Positions 23,471 through 35,300 of a stretch of 64,000 nucleotides of DNA are shown here, piece by piece. The notes under the pieces were generated by a model. It saw only the letters and a list, made by a program, of their open reading frames with translations. It ran no database searches and had not been told where the DNA came from. The stretch covers positions 11,365,042-11,429,041 of the forward strand of contig NC_037590.1 in NCBI RefSeq assembly GCF_003073045.1, written 5' to 3'. Numbering within the stretch: the stretch's first letter is position 1; every line of letters starts with the position of its first letter. The stretch comes from Pomacea canaliculata (taxonomy: Eukaryota; Mollusca; Gastropoda; Architaenioglossa; Ampullariidae). The translations under genes and the position numbers were made by a program.

Positions 23471-25960
23471 CCCCGGTCCGTGGTTCAGATGATTGTTTTC
23501 TGCGCGTCAAATGAAAGTCATGCGACTCAGCGCATGTGTTGCAATATCTCAGACAGATAACACGTTAGGTCAGTTGTCAGTAACAAAGAGAGAGAAAAAA
23601 AAATGAATCACAGTTTTTACCACAATGACAAGTTGACAACGAAGGATCACTGAAAGAGAACTTTGCTTTTGAGTAGGTTTCGACCATAGACGTGTGAACA
23701 CAATGTAGAAAATCGATCTGCGTTTCATCAGACACACTACAGTTTGTTTTGCTCGCGAGTTCTTTAGGATGGATCACGAAGCACATGACTTGTGATCACC
23801 ATTCAATGGCTATATATACAGCCATCAAACTATATATTAATTCGCATTTTTATTTGGAATGGTTCGGAAGGTAATAATTAATATTTGCAATGTACATAAC
23901 CCTAACCCTAACTATAACTTAAACTCAGGCTCATTCTTAGCCCCGCGGGGCCTGAGGCATAATGTGCGGGGCCCTCGATCGACGCCACGATTTTAATCAA
24001 AATTAAGCGCAGGGCCCCTGACGACTATCAAAAGCGCGGGCCCTATAGGCATGCAGATACCTCGTCTGCCTGCACCTAAACGTAAAATATGTTTAGAGTT
24101 TTGTTGGTGATAGCTGTACCAGATAAAGTCACTCTTTCACACGATGTCTGCGTTAGAGCCAATATATAATAATTAGTTACATATATTGTTCTAGTACATT
24201 CAAGCACGCATCTATAGCTCGCTCTCCGTCTCTCTCGGTTGGCTGCTTAATTGTTTGCTTTGGTGTGAAAGTGCTTCTACCTAGAGCTAGCTAGGTGATT
24301 TCACACTATACGGGAGAAGAAGCGGAGAGGAAAACGGAGAACCCAGAGAAAACTCCCGGCGGCCGGCCCTGCAAACAGGTGTCACAGTGTATCGGGACTT
24401 TGAACTTTAAATCTTTCTTTGCAGTGGCGACATTACCAGGCAACCCTCAATCGATCTCGCTTGCTCACCTGTGTCTCATCTCCCCTTTTCCAAACTCCCT
24501 CGTTAGGATTAAATCTTGTCAAACCAACCATCTGACAGCCATGAATCTTCCTATCTACTACCAATTCGTCGCCAGGTGTCAAAACGAAATCAGATTTATT
24601 GCCTGGCAAACCAGGGGAGATTCGGAACAGATAGCCCACAGCTACACTCCAATTGCTGACTGGTTCAACTAGAAGTGTCGAAGTGCTGCCCCATCCGTCA
24701 GCCTAATCTCGCTGAGAGAGAGGGCAATGAAGAATAAAAAGAATTTGTTGTGAGCGCTGTACGTTGTTTGTTGTGCTACAAAACTTTGCATGCAGTTCCT
24801 TGAAAAGAAAAGCTTATATTTGCTTGAAGTTTGCACTTTTCCTTAAGGTTTCTTGCAGTAGTCTCAGATTAGAACCATATATGTCGTGCGTACTTACGCA
24901 TGGTGACGTATAGGAACCTGCTGGGGGTAAGAGACACCCCCACAAAAAAAGATGCTGATCGAGAAGCACGAATGTGAACGCTGATCACTGTCAGCATGAA
25001 GTTGCCCCCCTCCCCAAAGCCGAGCATCTTTGTACGCCACTGGGTATACAGGCACACATACACACAGAAAAAAAATGTCTTTCAATCGCCATCTCTAAAG
25101 ATACGCAAAAATCATAAGACATAAAGACGTATATTTTTTCTTTTTAATTTGTTATTTTCTATGTTTTCTCCTTCTGACATTTATTCAGGTGAACGCATCT
25201 CCTGCTTATGGTGCTGATGTGATGGGAATACGACAAACACGATCATTATTGTTGATCTCAACATTCTGTGCTGCGCATGTGGATTGATTGAGGGCTTAGA
25301 AAACAACAGAAGATCGATGGACCAACACTAGCTTATCAATATTATCCAACAAAGTGACAATACGCCTTTAGATGTAGTTATAAACCATGGGCAGGTCACA
25401 TTTCCGGACTGGCCACATGGATGCTTATATAATGCTCTATATTCTATAATGACCGGAGTGTTGCCGGGTCTTTTTTTCTTCCTTTTGGCTACAACCATTT
25501 TAGAATGAATAATAATTTGTATAGCGCATTTCCCAACGAGTAGGGTGTGCGTTTACAAAAGCAAAACATACAAAATAACAAATAAATATTCAAAATAAAT
25601 ACATAACATGCATGCAAAGACCAAAACATAACAAATACACAGAGGCACAGAAACACATCGTCAATTAGGATGGAGCTATATATAGATGTCGCTGAGGAGG
25701 CGAGATGAAGTGTTGCGGTTTGAATGAATCTTTTAAGACACGTGATTGTCAATTACAGGCAATATGTCACTGTGGGTTATAACTGTTCCTAACTGCTAGT
25801 CAATCAATTCATCAGTATGCCATAATTAAATGATGCTACCAGGACGTAAACTGACACAGTTGACATAATGTAGCGACGACGAAGTTACAATCATGAATGC
25901 ATATCCCACGTTCATGATACAATGGCTCAGAAAGGAAAGGGGCGATACCGTATTGATATT
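23471..25960. other. Intergenic DNA between divergent CYSTM1-like and SEC24 genes
   Basis: No gene is supported. Contents: a telomere-like CCCTAACCCTAAC at 23900-23912; a GC-rich repeat-like block at 23940-24050 (GGGGCCC motifs); a block at 24310-24660 with the phrase GGAGAACCCAGAGAAAAC, common in dispersed animal repeats; and a LINE 3' end on the minus strand near 25500. Confidence 0.45.
25500..25740 (-). mobile_element. LINE 3' end remnant
   Basis: Read on the minus strand, the sequence ends GCGCTATACAAATTATTATT, the tail style of molluscan and fish LINE families whose 3' ends close with short ATT repeats. No coding part is left. Confidence 0.4.
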
Positions 25961-26004
25961 AACTTCTTAAAACAGGATTTACTCCCTTTGGGCTGCCACG
26001 TATC

Positions 26005-26050
26005 GCTGCTTTACGCATGCGTTAGAGCTGCTGTCACTTCCGGAAGCAAA
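26005..26050 (+). promoter_or_regulatory. Candidate SEC24 promoter elements
   Basis: TTACGCATGCGTTA (NRF1-like GCATGCG core) and ACTTCCGGAAG (26036-26046, a palindromic ETS/GABP site) lie about 200 bp before the SEC24 start codon. Both are common in TATA-less housekeeping promoters. No TATA box is seen. Confidence 0.35.
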
Positions 26051-26238
26051 TCGTGGACTTCGACGCAGTGTCACAGCCAAAGTTTCGATGTTTGCGTGTA
26101 CAAGACTTGTGTATAATATAAATGTTCGCCCTGTATATTTTTATTAGTGTTGGCATATCTCGTGAATAATGTCAGTAGCAAGATAGATATTTGTATGTTG
26201 TCATTTACATAGCATTCGCGGTGTGTGAATCAAAGTAA

Positions 26239-26338
26239 ATGGCGGATCCTAGCCAGCCCCCTTTAGGCCAGAATTTCCAATATAGGGCACCATTGCCGAA
26301 TCCAGGTGGATCTAATGTACCTTCGCAGTTTGGTCAAG
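26239..26338 (+). CDS. SEC24A/B: SEC24 first coding exon
   Basis: The ATG (AAATGGCGG context) starts [15 protein letters not shown]. The exon ends AAG|GTAGGC in phase 1 and joins the next exon at GTCCTCC. It is the first ATG after the promoter motifs and is in frame with the rest of the protein, so it is chosen as the start. Confidence 0.8.
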
Positions 26339-29300
26339 GTAGGCTATTGTTTTCTTTTCTAAACTTTTGTGTAGTATGGCTATACTTGCATGAAAGGACG
26401 AGACCTTTGTGATTGCAAATACAGACATCTCACATCTGTTAGTGTTATCTGAGTTGTCAAGTGCAGAACATTTTACTACGTGTCGATAAACTTTTAACTT
26501 TAGTGGGTTTTTCTAAGCAGTAAATTGTCAGAACAGATGGTTTGTATGTGTTTCTTAATATCATCTACTGCTTAATACAAGAAAAAAGCGGCTTTATTGT
26601 GTGTGGCCTCACAGCACGTAATACAAGGCATCGCTTCCAAAAAGCAGAACTTGCAGATCGGTTGTCGTTTTCTTTTTTATATAGGTCCTCCTAAAATGAG
26701 TGGAATGCCAGAAGTTTCACTGGTTGGACAGAGTGTACCACAGAGCAATATGTTTTCTGGCCCATCTCATTCAGGGACACAGTATGTAAGACCTACTCAT
26801 CCATCACATTTCGGCAGTGTTTTACCACATCAAGGAACAAACAGTGTCAATGGATTCACCTTTCCAGCATCTCGGCCTCCTTATGGCCCAGGTACTGATA
26901 TAGGTAGGGAGACATCTGGAGTTATGCTTCCTATTAGGCCAGAGCAACCATCTGTGGGAAGTGTTCATCAGCCTTCAGGACATTTTGTGCCTCCAAGTAG
27001 CTATGGCAGCACCAATTTATTGGGAGCATCAGGATCTGCTGTGAATGGGACATTAACTCGACCATCTGTGCAGCTTCCTGTTGCTGGGTGGCCAGGTGCA
27101 CAGCCACCAAACCAGCCTCAGCAGCTTCCTCCATTGTCACAAGGACAGACACCCTTTCTGGCTGGTGCCCAAGGGCCACGCCCACCTTTTTCAAATGAAT
27201 CACAACCATTTCTGCCAGTTTCAGCAAGTTCAGGGCAACCAAAGCTAATGCAGTCAGCTCCTCCTCCTATGACTGTATCAAAAGGCTCAGATATATCTAG
27301 TAGCGGACAGAGTTCAGCTTTCACGCCTGTGCAGAACAGTAATCCAGGTGTAGCAACAGCTTCAACAAAGAGTAAGTGCTATAATGTCCAAAAATGTGTT
27401 AAGCAATGATTTAGTTAAGGTAATAGCATATGACTTTTTCCTTTATTGTTAATTTTGGTTGACCTTGGTTTTTTTTATCTGCTAATTTTTTAATAAGCTT
27501 TGTGCTTATTTTACTAATACATTGCAGATATTGGCCAGATTTTGCATGAACTAAATTTTGACATAATGTAAACATTATAAAAATTAGTAAGATCAATATA
27601 TATTTTATAGAGTAAATATTACCTAACTTCTATCTCATTGAGCAAGACAGGTTAGTACTAAAACTTCACCCGAAATGCCCTAATAGTATGGATAATATGA
27701 GCTATCATACTATGGGGCTGTTTATTATGTGTGCCCATGGTTGTGGTTGTATACAATTGCAGAGTAAGAGATGTTTAAAAGGTGCAACTGCAAGCGTCCA
27801 TATAGGTGTTAGTTTTTCATTACAGATGCCATTTGATACCACTATGATAAGTTTGAGCAATACATTAAATATGATTTGTGGACAGACTTTAATAAAAGAC
27901 TAGATGAATATAAGTTTGTTTTTTTACTTATGCATGCACATTTACTTACAGTTATTTGGTGGATGCATGTGCATGCATACATGCTTATCTGTAAATGCAT
28001 GTAGGCAGGTTTTGTCTTCTTTCCATGGGATGGTTTTCATTTACCCTTTTCCCATCACTTTGCAGGCATTTGTTGTCCCTTTTTTTTCCCAAATCAGCTA
28101 GATCCAGGCCACATGCTAGAAAACTAGCCTCTCAGTGTATATGTGCCATATCCAGCCAGTAGTCAGTAGTAGTGAATGTGATAAGGATACTGCTGATATG
28201 GTTGCTGTGTTTCCCAGGTCCTCCCAACGAGTTGCCTATCCCTTATCAGGGGCAGGCTCAGTATTCACATCAGATTGGTGCCTCCATGAAGCTTACGCCT
28301 GTCCCCACCCCCAGTAATTCAGGTATCATATTTTCCTGCTCTTTTCTTCTTCCCATATATAGACAGCTTATATAATTTTTTCAGCTAGCAAGTGATTTTG
28401 TTTTCTAAAAAACACATTACCTATGGCACAGACTTGTTAGACTTCTTAACTCATTAATTACTAACATCTGCCCCTACTTATTCTCCAGTTTCCAGACTTT
28501 GGAGTTCATTTATGAAATATTGTATTTAGTGCTTTTTAAAATTACTTTGTAGATCTGAAGAAAGAGTGTTCCTCCATTGAATTCTGATTGTCAGATCTGC
28601 AAAAATTCTGAGCTTGTTTAAGAATAGTCACTGGTTGTTTGGGAATTGTGTTTCATCTTGCTTTTAGCTGGTCTTAATTGTCAAATTTAAGACTAGTTTA
28701 AATCATTCAATTGATTGCAGGTCTACACTAACCTCAGCATCTAATTTAAACTGTCACTTTATAAGATAGTTCTTGTTGATCAGTGATTTCTAACTTGGCA
28801 GAAATAATTGTTCTGTGGTATTTGGAATAATTTTTTATTCTGATTTAAAAGGAATTTATAACCTCATTGATTGGGCTGCTAAAAAGATTTACATTTTTCT
28901 GTTAATGAATTTCTGAAGATTGTAATCCTTACCTTCCTAGTACCATAGTCCCAACAAACATGCCATTAAATGTCACAGCTTAAATATAGGAGCCTTATAT
29001 ATATCAAGCTAAATACTTGTTATGCTTATTTATCTTAAATAATTTTCAAACTGAGATAATCCATTTCCTTTCTTTTGGTTTTACACAATTAGATGGAATA
29101 TATCATCTCACAGTAACAAATAAAAGAGACTATATTATGGTTTTGATGCATTGCATGTCTCCTGAAGACATCAAATAATTATATGCTGACAGTTCATTGA
29201 CTTCTGTTTCGTACAGAGTATTTTCTGTGTTTTTGGCATGGGTATGTGGGAATCTTTTTCAGTGTGTATGCGTGTCTATTTTAAAGAGAAAGAAGTCTAA

Positions 29301-32300
29301 GAATCTCATTCCACTGGTCACTTGTCCAGTATGTTCATATGCTTAGTCTTTAGAGGCCAAAGAATTATGGTTAAATCAGTTCCTTGGACACATTGCCAAG
29401 CCCCTTGTTCACTCAAGTGCTTTTGAGAATTTAGCCTGTAAAACACTGGTTGACATTACCTGTAATTTAGTATTTTTTAACAGTTGTCCAATTCAGATTA
29501 TTATTTCAGGAATGTTATATTTTCTTTCTACTGTAAAAGCAGTCAAATGTTTTTTTAAGGGCAGACCAACTTCTTGTTTTCTCATACACTTTATCCTGTT
29601 TTTTCCACCTTTCCAAAAGAACTGAAGACATTCCACGAAGCACAAAGTATATTTTACAATTAATAATTTTGTGTGACTATACATGTGTGAGAGTGCATGT
29701 GATAAATTACTTATTCGTTGTCAAACAACATATAGCATTAGGCCTTTTTTAAAGAATGCTCTTTTCTTGTATGCTTGTAATGTTTTTCTTAACTATATAA
29801 ACTATGAAGTGTTTGGTCCTGTGCTTGGATTCTGTTTGGTCCTACTGCCATTATTAGTTCCAAATATATAGTATTTTAATTTACATCCCCTTGTAAAATT
29901 ATCATGTCTTCTGAAATGTGCTTTGTAAAGGGTACAAAGGCATGAAATAAAAAATATTGTACAATTTCAGAATAATATGCTGATTTTCTTTTTTTTTTTT
30001 TTTCACCTTTGGCATAAGATGTCACTTCGGAATAATTTTGGTTGATTTTTTAAATTAATTTATTGATTTATTTTCTGATAAAATTATTTATCTACCTATA
30101 CTTATCTTTGTCAGTACAGTTTGAGCTGAAAAACTTGTGCATACACAATGGCTGTGCTGGCAAGAAAGGCAGAAAAGATGGGTTTCTCTTGTCATGCAGA
30201 TATTTACCATCATATTGGAAGATCTGTAATGACTGTTAATGAAAATTTTCTGCTTTGCAGAACCTCCATCACAGCGATCTTCACGGGGTCCATCACCCGT
30301 TAATTTGACTTCAAGCATTGATGCTTTGGAAGGACAATGGACACCAGGCCATGGTACAGAATTGTAGAGAACTCATAGATCTTTTGAGATTTCTTTTTTT
30401 ACAAAAATTCCATGTTTTAACATACATTCAATTAAATGTGATAGACTGCCTGGCCTGACACTGTGGCATTAAAAATTGATGCTGGTTTCTTGAATCCATA
30501 CCAATCCAGACTTGATTACTGCAATTCCTTGCTTGCTGACTGCCCTGAATATCTTCTTCACAAACACCAGAAAGTACCGAACTCTGCTGCAGGTCTGGTG
30601 CTTAGAGCTAGGAAACAGGACCACGCCACCCTTCTCCTTCGTTTTCTACACTGAGTTCCCATCCATTCTCGCATCCAGTACAAACTGTCCCTGCTGTGTT
30701 TTAATTTCTTTGCTGGCACCTGCCCTGATTATTTCTCTGATCTGTTTTTCTTTTACATCCCAGCTAGACAACTCCGCTCCCGTCTAATGATCATCTCCTT
30801 ACTCTTCCTGTCACCAAAATAACAACATATGGCCAAATGATTTTTAATTATTGTGCAGCGAAACAATGGAACTCTCTCCCTTTCCATATCAGCCACCTAC
30901 CCACTATTGAATCATTTAAAACATGGACTGAAAACGCACCTCTTCAGTAAACATTACTCTAACACCCTTTCCCATAATGATAGTCCTTTTTCACACCCTT
31001 CCTTTTGCAGTATCATGTTACTCTCATCTCTTGTTCTTGTTATTTGGTTCCTCTTTGTGTTTTCTATATTTGATTTTATTTTGTTTAGTATGGTTGTTTA
31101 TTCTTTTATAGTTCATATGTTATTTGTTTTCCTGTTCCTCGTATGCTGTCCATGTTTCGTTCTTGTTCTTAAGCTCTAAAAGTCTGCTCTTTAGGAGTGT
31201 CAGTATACGCTTTACAAATTTTACATTTATTATTATTATTACCCTGTTCTTTTATTCTTGGACTTTCATTTTCAAAATTTGAAAGTATTGTGGAAGGTGG
31301 AACCATTTCTCTTTTTTTTTTCCATCATTTGTAGGAGTATCACCGGTACCACCACCCATGAAAGGTACAGGCATTCCTCATCCAGGATCATCAGCCCCTT
31401 TTGTTACCAGCACGTCCCCATCTGGACCACCACATAGCCACAGGATTCCTCCACCTGCTCTCTCAAGTTTGACTCAGCCAGGTATGGTAATGCCCCCTAT
31501 CTCAAGGCCTGGCATGCCAGGACCTCCACCTGTAGCTGGGCCTCCTCCGTCTTCTGTACCTGGTATGCTTCCACCTTCACAATTAAGGATGGGAAGTGGT
31601 CCACCTTTATCGAGTATGGGAAGTGGTCTTCCTCCACCACCAAATATAGGAAATGGTCCACCACCACCACCAAGTATGGGAAGTGGTCCACCACCACCAC
31701 CACCAAGTATGGGAAGTGGTCCACCACCACCAACTATGGGAAGTGGTCCACCTCCACCACCAAGTATGGGAAGTGGTCCACCTCCACCACCAAGTATGGG
31801 AAGTGGTCCACCACCACCAACTATGGGAAGTGGTCCACCTCCACCACCAAGTATGGGAAGTGGTCCACCTCCACTGCCAACAATGAGCCAGCAGCAGCAA
31901 CAACAGACAGGGTATCCATCAATGGTGCGTTGTAATTTATGGTTACATGATTCCAAATCCTAGAAAGTCATTTGTGTCTCAGTATTTAACATATTCAAAT
32001 ATAAATATATGTGGTCCTTTCAGCAACTAAACAACATGGTTCTATGTGTATACAGGTAGTCCTCGACTTACGACATTGATCCGTTCTTACGCGGCATCGT
32101 AAACCGAATTTCGACATAAGTCGGATCATACGTTCATACAGTATTGTATCATAATAACAGTACAGTACTGCAAACACTTAGCCTATCCAAACACCTATCC
32201 TAACACAGTACCCTACATAATTATCAATAAACATAAGTACAGTAAAATATGACTATGACTTCCGCGCATGTGGAATGAGGCGCACGTACAGTTCGACTTA

Positions 32301-35300
32301 CAACGCTAAACCTCGTAAGTCGGAATGAGCGTCGTGTAAAGTGTCGTAACTCGAGACCGTCGTAACCCGAGGACTACCTGTATATCATATTTAATAAATT
32401 TTACTCCAAATCTGTGTTAACAAAAGGGATAAATAACCAGTCATGTAACTCAGATTTTTTTGGATGGGTTACAATGAAGCAAAAAAATGTTGATTTTAAA
32501 ATGTAAATTTTTTTTATTGATACGTTTCTTTTCAAATATGTTGGCTCATTTCAAGATGGCTGGTGACATTTTTACCTTTTTTATTGCAATGTGTTAAATA
32601 CCATTGTGTAAAATCAGATTGCTTTTCTGCAATAATATTTTCTTTCAGCTAAAACATGTTTTATTTGTACTTCGTATATTTATATGCACATTCTAGCTTG
32701 AGAATTGCCAGTTGGTAATTAAACCCCCCCCCCCCCCCAGATTGTTAAATTTTCTGATCCCCAAAAAAATTAGGCTCCATAAAAAAAGGAAAAAAGGAAA
32801 CTTCTTTGTTTCTTAATGTGTGCATTCATCTGCTGTTTAAAAGTTTTTAAACTGCAATTTTTTTAAAAAAAAAGCTTATTGCACTTTATTTTTAACCTGA
32901 TACTACCAGTAATTTGGTTGGTGTGATAATGCTGTAATAAATTTTAAGTTTCTGCCATTTCAACCAATTTTAAAAAAATTTCAAGTTTTTAATAGCCAGT
33001 TCTTATGCCTAATATTTGCCTTTTCTCCATGGCGTTGTTGTGTAAAGTATGCAGATTATTAGGAACAATGGGGGTGTTCTGTGTGTGTTGGAATTTTCAT
33101 TATTTTGCGGTTGTTTTCTTACTTAAGAGTGGTTTGCAATACAGATCTTAATGAGGTTTTACTATATATTTTTTTTTAATCTGTATTAATTCAAATTGTA
33201 TATTTTCTGCAACTATTCCATGTAATGTCTGATTAATAGTTACATGACAGATAAATAATTTCTCGAGAAAGATTATTAAAGATGTTTTGTATTTGTCTGT
33301 GGATTTCAAATGTTAAAAGTTTTAAGGTGCCTTAAATATTGTGTTCTTTTGTTACCTGGAAAATATTGGTTTTTAGTGTTGTCTTATAGTTTATAGATAA
33401 GCAGATTCATAGATTCTTATTCCTACTGATTGCATTTCAGCTGCCTATGCAAGGAGCAGTGCCACCGACAAGTCGATATAGCCAACCTGGCCCTGCCTCT
33501 GGCCCATTCAATGTTGGACCACCACCAGTGGGAGGGGGAATAAACCAGCCTAGTGTATATACACAGTCTCCAGCTCCCTTGTCTGGGCCTCCTTCAGGGT
33601 TAGTTGGGCCACTTTCGGGGCCACCGGGCCTTCCATCTGGAACACCAAGCTCATATCCACAAATGCAGACAAGTCCTGCAACTGGTCCAGCATATCCACA
33701 TGTACCTGGGCAAAATACAGTCAACAGCATGGCAAGAAATTTCAGCAATATGGCCATTAGTGTAAGCTGATCTTAGTTCTTTTCAGCTTTGGAAAGGAGG
33801 GGGATGTTTGATCTAACCTGCTTGTTGCCTGTACAATGAGAATATGGGGAGAATTTGCTCTTTATCATTTGCTTTTTTTTTTTTTGAATATTACTATATG
33901 AAAGGTAACAAATGATGCCATCTTTCATTTTATTAAAGGATTTAATTAACTATTGATGGAATTTTTGCATTATCTGAGTCCATTTTTACATAAACTAAAT
34001 TTTTTTCCTTGCTTATTTGCAGAACACTCAAGTCATAAATCTGTTGAACGAGAAGCATCTGATACCAGGGGAAGGTGTAGAAACACCACGACCAACCCTT
34101 TATCATGACCACAAAAGAGTCAACTGTAGTCCAGAGTGAGTAACTAAATGCCATCTAAGAAGTGTTGATAAATGCATAAGGGATCAAATAGTTCAGCAAA
34201 GCCTTCAGCAGTAATGTAGACAGCATGTGTCCTGCCACAAAACTGTATTCTAATAGTTTGTATAATAGTGAGACAGCAGGTAAAGGAACTAGGATGGTTG
34301 ATCAATTCTTGTACTAGAGTACTCTCTTAACCACTATTTAGCTTAATAATAGTATAATGCCTTTGAAAACAATTGTGAATGTCATGTGATATTGCCTTGT
34401 GTCTGATTTCTGTGTGAGTTACCAATTTTGGAATGGGTTTTACACAACAAACCCAGAAAAATACACCATGCAATAAATGTGTGCTATATAGGTTTACTGG
34501 GTAGAGTGTAGGAGTGTGGCAACTGCATGGAATGTACGTGTGGATAACTTGCCTACAGATTTTTAAGCCTGTTGTTTAATGACTGCCACTTTTCACAAAA
34601 AAAAACTCAATGTACATGACTTGCTCTCTGATGTATGCAGTTTTAAAACTATTTTTGCAGTGTATTCCGTTGTACTCTAAATGCCATACCTCAGACATCT
34701 GCATTGCTGAACAAGGCAAGGCTTCCGCTGGGCATATTAATACATCCTTTCAAGGATTTATCGGTATGCGTATGTTCTACCATTATTGGTGTAAACACAG
34801 ATTGCTTTTCTTGTCTGTGATACTTTTTTTAGCTAGAACTTTTATTCTTGCATAGTATTCTGCCAGTTGGTGGTTTTGCACCAAAATTTTTTACTTTCTT
34901 GCCAAAAAAGAAAAGAAGTCATTATCCATGAAAATTAAGTGAATGATGGGAGTTTTTATGTTTCTAAATGCATGCATTCACCTGGTATTTCAAAATTTTT
35001 AACTTCTTTTCATATAAAAGTAATATTTTAGCACTTGTTAGCAGTAAATTGGTTGCTGTGATAATGCTGTAATAGATTGTTAATCTTAAGTTTCTGCCAT
35101 TTCAACAAATTTTTAAACATCTTTTAGCCTGTTTTGCACCCCTATGCTCCTGGAGGAGTAACAAGAAATAAACTAAAAATTACACTTTAGCTTTTGCTTG
35201 ATTAATTCTCATTTCTAATATTGTAATTCCTTTTCTCCATGGTTCTGTTGTAGAAAGTCTGCAGATTATTAGGAACAAAATGGGTGTTCTGTCTGTCATT

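Larger units (their letters stand above)
31925..33440 (+). other. SEC24 intron 5
   Basis: Contains the pogo-type MITE at 32053-32380, a C17-type homopolymer near 32724-32739, and a block (about 32600-33140) duplicated in intron 8. No exon is seen. Confidence 0.5.

Noticed and set aside
24433-24639. Minus-strand frame beginning MGYLFRISPGLPGNKSDFVL
   Set aside because: Looks locally protein-like but lies in a block with dispersed-repeat phrases, with no partner exon or known domain.
26597-26684. Upstream extension of SEC24 exon 2
   Set aside because: The open frame reaches back into intron 1, but the TATAG acceptor at 26684 and phase with exon 1 (MADPSQPP) define the real start.
31474-31956. 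160-residue glycine-rich frame on the minus strand
   Set aside because: It is the reverse of the SEC24 Pro-rich minisatellite exon, which is supported by splicing and homology.
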